DNA of 34,207 nucleotides from Chloroflexota bacterium (lineage in GTDB: Bacteria; Chloroflexota; Limnocylindria; Limnocylindrales; CSP1-4), in the NCBI GenBank assembly GCA_016200745.1, contig JACQEF010000145.1, positions 1-34,207 of the forward strand, read 5' to 3'. Positions within the stretch are counted from its first letter, which is position 1. Each line of letters begins with the position of its first letter. Position numbers and translations under genes: made by a program. Shown here piece after piece: positions 22,483-31,120 of this stretch. The notes beneath the pieces are model-generated. The model had not been told where the DNA came from. It ran no database searches and saw nothing but the letters and a program-made list of their open reading frames with translations.

Positions 22483-23832
22483 GTGGAGGAAGGGTTCTTC
22501 TCCGAGGTGACGGAGCCGATCCGCTTCGGCGGGATCGATTCGACGGATCCGCTCTCGTTCAAGGTCTACCAGCCCGAACGTTTGGTCATGGGCAAGCGGA
22601 TGGAGGATCACCTCCGGATCGGCGTGTGTCTCTGGCACTCCTTCGCGTGGGACGGACGGGACATGTTCGGCGTGGGGACGCTCGACCGGCCGTGGCTCGA
22701 TCCCGCCGCGGACCCGATGCCGGCGGCCCGCCAGAAGATGGCGGTGGCCTTCGAGTTCATCGAGAAGCTGGGCACGCCCTACTACTGCTTCCACGATCGC
22801 GACGTCGCCCCGGAGGGCGGCTCGTTCGCCGAGTTCCGCGACAATCTCGACGCCCTGACCGACGAAGCGCTGGGCTACCAGGAACGGACCGGGTCGACCC
22901 TGCTGTGGGGCACGGCCAACCTGTTCACGCATCCGCGCTACCAGGGTGGCGCGGCGACGAACCCGGATCCGGAGGTGTTCGCCTACGCGGCGGCCCAGGT
23001 CAAGCACATGCTCGAGGTGACCCAGCGGCTCGGCGGCACGAACTACGTCCTGTGGGGTGGCCGCGAGGGGTACGACACGCTCCTGAACACGGACCTGCGC
23101 CGCGAGGGCGCTCAACTCGCCCGCTTCCTCCATCTCGTCGCCGAGCACAAGCACCGGATCGGCTTCGAGGGGACGCTGCTCATCGAGCCGAAGCCGATGG
23201 AGCCGACGAAGCACCAGTACGACTTCGATTCAGCCACCATCCACGGCTTCCTGGTCCGGAACGGCCTCGAGGACGAGTACCGCCTGAACATCGAGGCCAA
23301 CCACGCCACGCTGGCCGGCCACTCGTTCCATCACGAGGTCGCCTACGCGGTCGCGAACGGCATGCTCGGCTCGATCGACGCGAACCGCGGCGACCCGCAG
23401 AACGGCTGGGACACCGACCAGTTCCCGAATTCCGTCGAGGACCTGGCGCTTCCCCTCTACGAGATCCTGAAGGGCGGCGGGTTCACCACCGGGGGCTTCA
23501 ACTTCGACGCGAAGCTGCGCCGCCAGAGCTCGAACCGGACCGACCTGTTCCACGCCCACATCGGCGGCGTCGACACCCTGGCGCGTGCGCTCCTGGTTGC
23601 CGCCGAGCTGATCGAGCGCCGGACGCTGTCCGGGCCGCTCGCCGAGCGCTACGCGGGCTGGGACGGCCCGCTCGGGGCGGCGATCCTCGAAGGTCACGAG
23701 ACGCTCGCGACGCTCGAGGCGAAGGTGGCGTCCGGCGAGATCGATCCCAAGCCGGTGTCCGGTCGGCAGGAGCAGCTCGAGAGCGCCGTGAACCAGGTGA
23801 TCTGGACGACCGATCAAGCCGCCCGGGGATAG
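22483..23832 (+). CDS. xylA: Xylose isomerase, class II
   Basis: A 449-residue TIM-barrel enzyme converting D-xylose to D-xylulose with two divalent metals. The N-terminal extension (FSEVTEPIRFGGIDSTDPLS) and length place it in class II with the E. coli enzyme. Catalytic His104 and Asp107 are in CFHDRD. Metal and substrate motifs follow in WGGREGYDTLLNTDL, LLIEPKPMEPTKHQYD, IEANHATLAGHSFHHE, SIDANRGD and WDTDQFP. The start is GTG 22483, with GGAGG 7-8 bases upstream. It stands alone on the plus strand, converging on the xylose transporter genes, behind a strong palindromic operator. No xylulokinase (xylB) is in the window. Confidence 0.97.
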   Translation: MEEGFFSEVTEPIRFGGIDSTDPLSFKVYQPERLVMGKRMEDHLRIGVCLWHSFAWDGRDMFGVGTLDRPWLDPAADPMPAARQKMAVAFEFIEKLGTPYYCFHDRDVAPEGGSFAEFRDNLDALTDEALGYQERTGSTLLWGTANLFTHPRYQGGAATNPDPEVFAYAAAQVKHMLEVTQRLGGTNYVLWGGREGYDTLLNTDLRREGAQLARFLHLVAEHKHRIGFEGTLLIEPKPMEPTKHQYDFDSATIHGFLVRNGLEDEYRLNIEANHATLAGHSFHHEVAYAVANGMLGSIDANRGDPQNGWDTDQFPNSVEDLALPLYEILKGGGFTTGGFNFDAKLRRQSSNRTDLFHAHIGGVDTLARALLVAAELIERRTLSGPLAERYAGWDGPLGAAILEGHETLATLEAKVASGEIDPKPVSGRQEQLESAVNQVIWTTDQAARG

Positions 23833-23859
23833 CCGCGAACAGTCACGAACGAGGACTGC

Positions 23860-24182
23860 GTTCGTCGCGCCTGGGCGTCCGGGCGCGAGAGCCGTCCCTT
23901 TGGCGCCCGCAACCGCGTTCGTCGCGGCTGGGCGTCCAGGCGAAGGCGTCGCCGAGCACGTGAGCGAGCGCACTGCCGGTGCGTGAGCGAGCGCGCGGAG
24001 GCGGCAACGCACGCCTGGGCGTCCAGGCGCGACAGCCATCTCCTGTCAACCCGCAACCCCGTTCGTCGCGGATGGGCGTCCAGGCGAAGGCGCCGCCGAG
24101 CACGTGAGCGAGCGCACTGCCGGTGCGTGAGCGAGCGCGCGGAGGCGGCAACGGACGCCTGGGCGTCCAGGCGCGACAGCCG
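23860..24182. repeat. 144-bp tandem repeat with hairpin modules between xylA and xylG
   Basis: Two near-identical copies sit head to tail: 23909-24052 and 24053 to about 24182, period exactly 144 bp, with five substitutions over about 130 aligned bases. Each copy begins near GTTCGTCGCGG. It contains two inverted repeats of the form GCCTGGGCGTCCAGGC (6-bp arms, one arm degenerate in some copies), separated by a core with two copies of CGTGAGCGAGCGC. A shorter relative at 23860-23896 has the first and last parts but lacks the core. Open frames across the array on both strands give repeated Arg/Ala-rich peptides and are not genes. The array fills the convergent gap between xylA and xylG and may act as a bidirectional terminator or be a dispersed genomic repeat. 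Confidence 0.85.
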
Positions 24183-24200
24183 TGTTGACCGCCACTCCCC

Positions 24201-25036
<836 letters not shown>

Positions 25037-25040
<4 letters not shown>

Positions 25041-26368
25041 CGCGAGCCTCGGTTCCGGAAGTAGGTGTCGACGCCGACGGCCGCGACGAGCACGGCGCCG
25101 ACGACGATGTCCTGGGTCGGCGAGTCGGCGCGCAGCAGGAGCATGCCCGAGCGGAGCGACTGCATGACCACCGCGCCGAGCACCGCCCCAGGGATGGTGC
25201 CGATGCCACCGGAGAACGAGGTGCCGCCGATGACCGCCGCCGAGAGGACGTCGAGCTCCGCCTGCGTCCCGAGGTTCGTCACGGCGGAGTTGAGCCGCGC
25301 GGTCTGGACCGCCGCGCTGAGCGCGGTGAGCATGCCCATGAGCACGAACGTGAGCGTGAGCGTCCGGCGGACGTTGATGCCGCCGAGCTCGGCCGCGTCG
25401 GGGTTGCCGCCGATCGAGAAGACATAGCGGCCGAATCGCCGGCGAGTCGCCATGTAGGTCATGACCAGCATGACGCCGAGCGCGATCAGCACCGGGTAGG
25501 CGATGCCGACCGGGATCACGAGGCCGCCCGGTGGCTCGGCGATGTTGTGGTCGATCGCGTACTGGTGCGCCAGCGCCTCCGGCCAGGCGTAGTTGTTCAT
25601 GACCAAGATGGCGACGATCACGGCCCCGCAGCCGAACGCGCCGATGATCGCCTCCGCCCAGCGCGGACGCGGCTGGAAGCCGTACTTGAGGCGTCTGCGC
25701 CGCCCGTTCACGAGCGTATAGATGATGCCCGCAGACACGATCGCGCCGAGGATCCAGCTCGCGACGTCGCCCATCGATCCGGTCGCCGGGGCGCCACCGA
25801 GCATCTGGTAGTTCTTGTCCATCGGGGCCAGGGTCTGCCCCTGCGCGTAGCGGAAGATGAGGGCGCGCCAGACCAGCAGCCCGCCGAGCGTGACGATGAA
25901 CGCCGGGACCCGGCCATAGGCGACGAGCACGCCCTGGAGCCCGCCGATGAGGGCGCCCAGGCCGATCCCGATCACGAGGGCGACCAGCCACGTGTACGGC
26001 TGGTCGAGCCCGAGACCGAGTGTCTTGGGGATCCACTCGACCTGGACCATGGCCATCGTGTAGCCGATGAACCCGAGCATCGAGCCGACGGACAGGTCGA
26101 TGTTCCGGGACACGATGATGAGCACCATGCCGGTCGCCATGATCGCCGTCGAGGCGCTCTGGACCGACAGGTTGAACAGGTTCCGCGGTGTCAGGAAGAG
26201 GCCACCCGACATGACGTTGAAGCCGATCCAGATCAGGCCGAGCAGGCCGATCATGCCCAGCAGCCGCATGTCGATCTCGGTCGACCGCAGGAGGCCCCAG
26301 AGCGAGGGTCCGGACGGAGGGGATTCCTCGCGCGTTACCTTCTTGGGAACGCTGGAAGCCTCAGCCAT
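25037..26368 (-). CDS. xylH: Xylose ABC transporter permease
   Basis: A 443-residue inner-membrane permease of the BPD_transp_2 family, longer than RbsC-type permeases (about 320), as is usual for XylH. Signature segments are GMVLIIVSRNIDLSVGSMLG (about residues 80-99) and AVIGGTSFSGGIGTIPGAVL. A central insertion (NGRRRRLKYGFQPRPRW) between helices is typical of XylH-like proteins. ATG 26368 has GAGGG 9 bases upstream. A strong mRNA hairpin lies in the 106-base gap between it and xylF, which would favour binding protein over permease in expression. Confidence 0.94.
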
Positions 26369-26405
26369 CCCGATGTCCCTCGCTGGATGTGGATTGGATG
26401 GATGT

Positions 26406-26439
26406 GCTCTGCGCCACGGGAGGACCCGTGGCGCAGAGC
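26406..26439 (-). promoter_or_regulatory. Strong intercistronic hairpin between xylF and xylH
   Basis: A perfect 15-bp inverted repeat, GCTCTGCGCCACGGG (26406-26420) and its complement (26425-26439), with a 4-base loop. No T tract follows on the minus strand, so it is not a full terminator. Its place after a binding-protein gene and before the permease fits the mRNA-stabilising or attenuating hairpins of sugar ABC operons, which keep binding protein in excess. Confidence 0.7.
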
Positions 26440-26474
26440 GGTGCGACTCGGTCGGAGGGTGAGCCCCGACCTAC

Positions 26475-27566
26475 CTAGCAGCCGTTGACGGAACCGGCGG
26501 TCACACCCTGGCAGAGCGTGGCCTTGTCGATCCAGCCCGCGCTGAGGACATCGTTCAGGTTGTCCTTGGTGATGGGGTTCGGCTTGAGCAGGATCGAGTT
26601 GACGTCGTTGCCACCCGGGGTCTTGAAGACGGCCGCGCCGCTGACCTTGTCGATCGTCGTGCCGCCGCACAGCTGTGCAGCGACGTCGCCGGCCGTCTTG
26701 CCGAGCAGCCGCGCGTCCTTCCAGACGTCGACGGTCTGCGTTCCCAGCGCGACCCGGTTGAGGGCGGCGGCGTCGCCGTCCTGGCCGGAGACCGGCACCT
26801 TGCCCGCGAGACCCTGGGCCTGAAGGGCGGCGATCGCGCCGCCGGCCATGCCGTCGTTCTCGACGAAGGCGATGTCGATCTTGTTGTTGTTCGCGGTCAG
26901 GAACTGTTCCATCTCGGTCTGGGCGTTCTTCGGATCCCAGTTGTCCGTGTACGTCTCACCGACATTCTTGAGCTTGTCGGTGCTCTGCCCGACGTCCGGG
27001 AGGCCGGCCTTGACCATGCCCGCGCGCAGGAAGTCGGCGTTCGCGTCGGCCTTGTTGCCCTTGATGACGACGAAGTTGCCGGAATCCTTGACCTTCAGGA
27101 GGGCCTCGGCCTGCATCTGCCCGACGAGGACGTTGTCGAACGTGATGTAGAAGGCCTTCGGATCCTCGATCAGGCGGTCATAGGCAATCACCGGGATGCC
27201 CTGGGCGATCGCTGCGGCGACCGACGGCTTGATGGCCGTGCCGTCCTGGGCCAGCACGATGATGACCTTGGCACCCTGCGAGATCAGGTTCTCGACATTG
27301 GTGGCCTGCGTCTCGGCCGACGACTTGGCGTCGTTCGAGATGTACTTGGCGCCGGCGGCGTCGAGGGCGGCCTTGATGGCGGGCTCGTCCCACTTGGCCC
27401 AGCGCTCTTCCTGGTAGTTGTTCCACGACACACCGACGGTGCATCCGGCGGCACTGCCGCCACCGCTGCTCGCAGTGCTCGGGGCGGCCGTTCCGCCGCT
27501 GCTCGAGCAGGCCGCGAACACCACCGCCGCGGCTCCGATCAACGCCGCAAATCTGCGATTTGCCAT
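26475..27566 (-). CDS. xylF: D-xylose-binding lipoprotein
   Basis: A 363-residue periplasmic-binding-protein fold close in pattern to E. coli XylF: SWNNYQEERWAKW, AKVIIVLAQDGTAIKPSVAA, IPVIAYDRLIEDPKAFYITF, FLTANNNKIDIAFVENDGMA and GKVPVSGQDGDAAALNRVAL. It carries a lipoprotein signal (MANRRFAALIGAAAVVFAAC; Cys20 lipidated) and a Ser/Gly/Thr linker, so it is tethered to the membrane. An ATG at 27575 comes directly after AGGAGGA with no spacing, so the ATG at 27566, 9 bases after it, is the better start. It is followed by the stabilising hairpin and then xylH. The 270-base gap upstream of it after xylR may hold its own promoter, but I cannot define one. Confidence 0.94.
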   Translation of the reverse strand: MANRRFAALIGAAAVVFAACSSSGGTAAPSTASSGGGSAAGCTVGVSWNNYQEERWAKWDEPAIKAALDAAGAKYISNDAKSSAETQATNVENLISQGAKVIIVLAQDGTAIKPSVAAAIAQGIPVIAYDRLIEDPKAFYITFDNVLVGQMQAEALLKVKDSGNFVVIKGNKADANADFLRAGMVKAGLPDVGQSTDKLKNVGETYTDNWDPKNAQTEMEQFLTANNNKIDIAFVENDGMAGGAIAALQAQGLAGKVPVSGQDGDAAALNRVALGTQTVDVWKDARLLGKTAGDVAAQLCGGTTIDKVSGAAVFKTPGGNDVNSILLKPNPITKDNLNDVLSAGWIDKATLCQGVTAGSVNGC

Positions 27567-27839
27567 GCTCTCCATTCCTCCTCGTTGGGACCTGATCCCT
27601 CGCTCGGTTCCACGTGTCCCGCGCTAGGCTACCACCCTCCCAAGGCGGATTCCGCAACGGGACGTACGCTGCGCCGGCCGATCTGACCGGCTGCTGGCTG
27701 GCGCCCCGAGTGTTCACGCGCTCGGGACGTGGACCGCTGATTGGGGCCGCTCGCCGGGCACCGCGCGGTGCCGTGGCGAGAGGCGAAGCCGGACGCAGGA
27801 CGGGCCTGATCCGGGCCGTTTTCGAAGGTACCTGTCATC

Positions 27840-29072
27840 CTAGGCGCTCGCCAGTTCCGCCCGGACGCCGCGGGGGCGCAATCGCGAGGCGGGGTCCGCG
27901 AGGAGCGGTTCGAAGGCAAGCTCGGCCGCGCCGAGCAACGGGGCGTCGACCCCGAGGCGGGCCGGCACGATGCGGATCAAGGCTCGTGGCCCCGGCAGGG
28001 TCCGGCGATCGAGCTCCGCCTCGAGCGCGCCGATGAGGAACGGATGGGCTCGCCCGAACAACCCGCCCAGGACGACCAGCCGCGGGTTGAGGACGTTGAC
28101 CAGACCCGCCAGCCCGATTCCCAGCCAGCGCGCCAGCGCGTCGAAGGCCCCGAGGGCGACCGCCGAGCCGGCGCTGGCCTCCTCGAGGACGGCTTCGACT
28201 TCGTTCCAGCCGCCACCGGGTGGATGGCCAGCCAGGCGGAGCAGTGCCTCTTCGCCGACTTCCGTCTCCCAGCACCCGACGGACCCGCATTGGCAGGCGA
28301 TGCCATCCGGGTTGACGGGAATGTGGCCAACCTCGCCACCGAACCCGGCCGTGCCCGTGAGTGGCCTGCCGTTCACGATCAGGCCGCCGCCCACACCAAC
28401 CTCGCCGTGGACGTACAGGACGTCCTCAACACCGACCGCCACGCCCCGCCGGACCTCGGCGAGCGCGCCCAGGTCCGCATCGTTGGCGATCGAGATCGGC
28501 GCGACCGAGTTGAGGGCGCCGGCAAACCGGCTACCGAGCGGGACGTCGCGCCAGCCCAGGTTCGGTGCCGTCGAGACAAGGCCATCCGTGCGACGGACGA
28601 CTCCGACGACCGCCACCCCGATCCCGATCAGGGAGTCGTTCCCCGATCCCGCACGAAGGTCGCCCGAAAGCTCCGCCAACTTGCCGACGATCTCATCGAC
28701 CGACGAATGCCCGCGAGGCCGTTGCACGCGGACGAGGTCGAGGACCTCGCCGCCGAGCCCGACCAGGGCGACCGCGAGCGAATCGACGGCGATATCGATG
28801 GCCAGGACGACGGCGCTCTCGGGGTTGGGGCGAACCACCGGCGACGGGCGCCCGGGACCACCGAGCGGCGTGGCGCGGACCTCCGAGGCGAGACCCGCGT
28901 CGACGAACTCCCCGATCAGCCCGCGGATCGCGCTGCGGGTGAGTCCGGTGCGGGCAACGAGCTCGGATCGCGAGCGGGCTCCGCTGACATGCAGCTCGCG
29001 GACGATGGCGCTCAGGTTCGCTCGACGAACGGTTTCGCTCCGTTGTCCGACCGCGTAGAGCCGCATCGCCAC
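27840..29072 (-). CDS. xylR: ROK-family repressor of xylose genes
   Basis: A 410-residue ROK protein of the NagC/XylR repressor type. Residues about 18-60 form a winged HTH (SGARSRSELVARTGLTRSAI). The rest is the sugar-kinase-like ROK domain with GEVGHIPVNPDG and the zinc motif CQCGSVGCWE near residues 259-268. The ATP-binding motif DxGxT of true kinases is absent (DIAVDS), which fits a repressor. The start is GTG 29072 with GAGAGGAA about 10 bases upstream; ATG 29066 is an alternative. It heads the xylF-xylH-xylG run and is preceded by an operator-like repeat resembling the one at xylA, so it probably represses both and itself, with xylose as inducer (inference). Confidence 0.92.
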   Translation of the reverse strand: MAMRLYAVGQRSETVRRANLSAIVRELHVSGARSRSELVARTGLTRSAIRGLIGEFVDAGLASEVRATPLGGPGRPSPVVRPNPESAVVLAIDIAVDSLAVALVGLGGEVLDLVRVQRPRGHSSVDEIVGKLAELSGDLRAGSGNDSLIGIGVAVVGVVRRTDGLVSTAPNLGWRDVPLGSRFAGALNSVAPISIANDADLGALAEVRRGVAVGVEDVLYVHGEVGVGGGLIVNGRPLTGTAGFGGEVGHIPVNPDGIACQCGSVGCWETEVGEEALLRLAGHPPGGGWNEVEAVLEEASAGSAVALGAFDALARWLGIGLAGLVNVLNPRLVVLGGLFGRAHPFLIGALEAELDRRTLPGPRALIRIVPARLGVDAPLLGAAELAFEPLLADPASRLRPRGVRAELASA

Positions 29073-29101
29073 CGGATTTGTGTTCCTCTCTTCTAAATGC
29101 C
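29073..29101. promoter_or_regulatory. Degenerate XylR operator at the xylR start
   Basis: CGGATTTGTG, a 9-base pyrimidine-rich centre, and TCTAAATGCC align end to end with the xylA operator at 22382-22410; I count 20 of 29 bases identical, including ATTTGTG and the centre CTCTC. It directly abuts the GTG of xylR and covers its ribosome binding site, suggesting autoregulation with weaker affinity than at xylA. Confidence 0.5.
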
Positions 29102-29239
29102 TGAGGTAGGCTCTTACAACGACGGTCCGAAGTCAAGCCGGCGCTTGGCTGGACGCGCGATACTGGGTCGATTCGCCTCACTGCCGTCCGTCCCGTCGTA
29201 CTGGATGTGGCGTTCGTCGAGCCGACTGAAGGGGTTCGC

Positions 29240-31120
29240 ATGCTCACACTCCGACCCAGGCGCCGACTCGCGCCCGTGGCCGTCCTGGCGGCGGCCGTGG
29301 TGCTCGTCACCGGCACCCTCGCCGTCACCCGTCCGTGGTCGAGCGGCCCGTCGTGTCCCGCCGTCGCGGAACATCCCGACTGGTCCGTCGCACGGCGCTG
29401 GGACGAGGCGCTGCTCGACGCCATCCGGCGCGCGCTGCCCAACCCGCCCGTCCACGCGCGAAACCTGTTCCACACGTCGGTGGCGATGTGGGACGCCTGG
29501 GCTGCCTACGACCCCGCGGCCACGGGCTATCTCGTCAACGAGAAGGCGCAGGCGTCGGACGTCCCGGCGGCGCGGGCCGAGGCGATCAGCTACGCCGCGT
29601 TCCGGGTGCTCAGCGCTCGCTACATCAAGGCCGTCGGGGGCGACCAGTCGCTCTCGGAGTTCGACGACGTGATGGACTCGCTGTGCTACCCGCTCGACGT
29701 CACGACGACCGAGGGCGACAGCCCTGCGGCGGTCGGCAACCGGATCGCCGCGGCGGTGCTCGCCTACGGCAAGACCGACGGCTCGAATGAGACCGGCGGC
29801 TACGCCTCGCCCGACTACCGGACCGTCAACCCGCCGCTCGTGGTGGCCAAGCCCGGCACGACCATGGCCGATCCCAATCGCTGGCAGCCGCTCCAGATCG
29901 AGCACATGATCTCGCAGAACGGGATCCCGGTGACCAATGGCGTCCAGCAAGCGGTGGGCCCGCACTGGGGTCACGTCAAGAGCTTCGCGATGCCCGACGG
30001 CGGCATCACGGGCGTGCCGATCGACCCGGGGCCGCCGCCGCGGCTCGGCGATCCGGCGACCGACCAGGTGTTCAAGGACCAGGCCGTCGAGGTGATCCGC
30101 GACAGCAGCCTGCTCGACCCCACCGATGGCGCGACGATCGACATCTCGCCGGGCGCCCGTGGCGGCAACTCGCTCGGGACCAACGACGGCACGGGCCACC
30201 CGGTCAACCCGGCGACCGGCCAGCCGTATCCGAGCGACGTCGTCAACCTCGGCGACTTCGCGCGGGTCATGGCCGAGTTCTGGGCTGACGGGCCCAAGTC
30301 AGAGACCCCGCCCGGCCACTGGAACGTGCTTGCCAACCTGGTCTCCGACGAGCTCTCCCCCGACCTGCAGATCGGCGGCACCGGTCCGGCCGTCGACCGG
30401 CTCCAGTGGGACGTCAAGCTCTACCTGGCGCTCAACGGCGCCGTCCACGACGCCGCGATCGCGGCCTGGGGCCTCAAGGGCGCCTACGACGGGACGCGTC
30501 CAATCTCGATGATCCGGTACATGGGCGGCCTGGGCCAGTCGAGCGACCCGAACGGTCCGTCCTACAACAAGGAGGGGCTTCCACTCGTGCCCGGTCTGAT
30601 CGAGGTGATCAGCCCGGCGACCACCGCAGCGGGCCAGCGCCACGCCGCACTGGCCGGCCACGAGGGCGAGATCGCGATCCGCGCCTGGGCCGGCAACCCC
30701 AAGGACCCGAAGACCCAGATCGGCGGGGTGACCTGGATCCTCGCGGCCAACTGGGTGCCCTACCAGTTGCCGACGTTCGTGACGCCCGCGTTCCAGGGCT
30801 ACATCTCCGGGCACAGTACGTTCAGCCGGGCGGGCGCGGAGGTGCTGACCGCGTTCACCGGCAGCGAGTTCTTCCCGGGCGGGATCAGCGGTTACACGAT
30901 CAAGGCCGGCTCACTCAAGTTCGAGGCCGGACCGACGACCGACATCCGCCTCGAGTGGGCGACGTACTACGACGCCGCCGACCAGGCCGGGCAATCCCGG
31001 CTGTACGGCGGGATCCACGTGCAGGTCGACGACCTCACGGGCCGCCGGATCGGCGCCGAGTGCGGGAAGGCGGCCTGGGCCAAGGCACAGCAGTTGTACC
31101 GCGGGCAGGCGCCCGGATGA
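29240..31120 (+). CDS. Secreted vanadium-dependent haloperoxidase (PAP2 superfamily)
   Basis: A 626-residue exported enzyme. Residues 1-30 (LAPVAVLAAAVVLVTGTLAV after an RPRRR cluster) form a signal peptide or anchor. The vanadate site is complete: Lys413 and Arg420 in KGAYDGTRP, Ser523-Gly524-His525 in YISGHSTFS, and Arg587 and His593 in SRLYGGIH. The spacing between these pairs matches the fungal chloroperoxidase ligands. The family oxidises halides with peroxide; related PAP2 enzymes are phosphatases, so activity needs testing. ATG 29240 has AAGGGG 6 bases upstream; a GTG at 29207 is an upstream alternative. The downstream FG-GAP protein overlaps by ATGA, so the two are made together. Confidence 0.88.
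   Translation: MLTLRPRRRLAPVAVLAAAVVLVTGTLAVTRPWSSGPSCPAVAEHPDWSVARRWDEALLDAIRRALPNPPVHARNLFHTSVAMWDAWAAYDPAATGYLVNEKAQASDVPAARAEAISYAAFRVLSARYIKAVGGDQSLSEFDDVMDSLCYPLDVTTTEGDSPAAVGNRIAAAVLAYGKTDGSNETGGYASPDYRTVNPPLVVAKPGTTMADPNRWQPLQIEHMISQNGIPVTNGVQQAVGPHWGHVKSFAMPDGGITGVPIDPGPPPRLGDPATDQVFKDQAVEVIRDSSLLDPTDGATIDISPGARGGNSLGTNDGTGHPVNPATGQPYPSDVVNLGDFARVMAEFWADGPKSETPPGHWNVLANLVSDELSPDLQIGGTGPAVDRLQWDVKLYLALNGAVHDAAIAAWGLKGAYDGTRPISMIRYMGGLGQSSDPNGPSYNKEGLPLVPGLIEVISPATTAAGQRHAALAGHEGEIAIRAWAGNPKDPKTQIGGVTWILAANWVPYQLPTFVTPAFQGYISGHSTFSRAGAEVLTAFTGSEFFPGGISGYTIKAGSLKFEAGPTTDIRLEWATYYDAADQAGQSRLYGGIHVQVDDLTGRRIGAECGKAAWAKAQQLYRGQAPG

Noticed and set aside
21733..23214. Minus-strand frame of 493 codons across xylA and the DinB-like gene
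   Set aside because: It is antisense to xylA, out of frame with the DinB-like gene, and has no family resemblance.
23814..24151. Small minus-strand frames with repeated peptides over the 144-bp repeat
   Set aside because: The peptide repetition simply mirrors the DNA repeat. The frames have no ribosome sites and overlap each other in several frames.
23860..24182. Repeat array considered as CRISPR
   Set aside because: There are only two full units of 144 bp with near-identical intervening sequence and no unique spacers; no cas genes are nearby.
27645..27655. Palindrome GCGGATTCCGC upstream of xylF as a possible operator
   Set aside because: It is short, unrelated to the XylR operator, and has no second copy; it could be chance.
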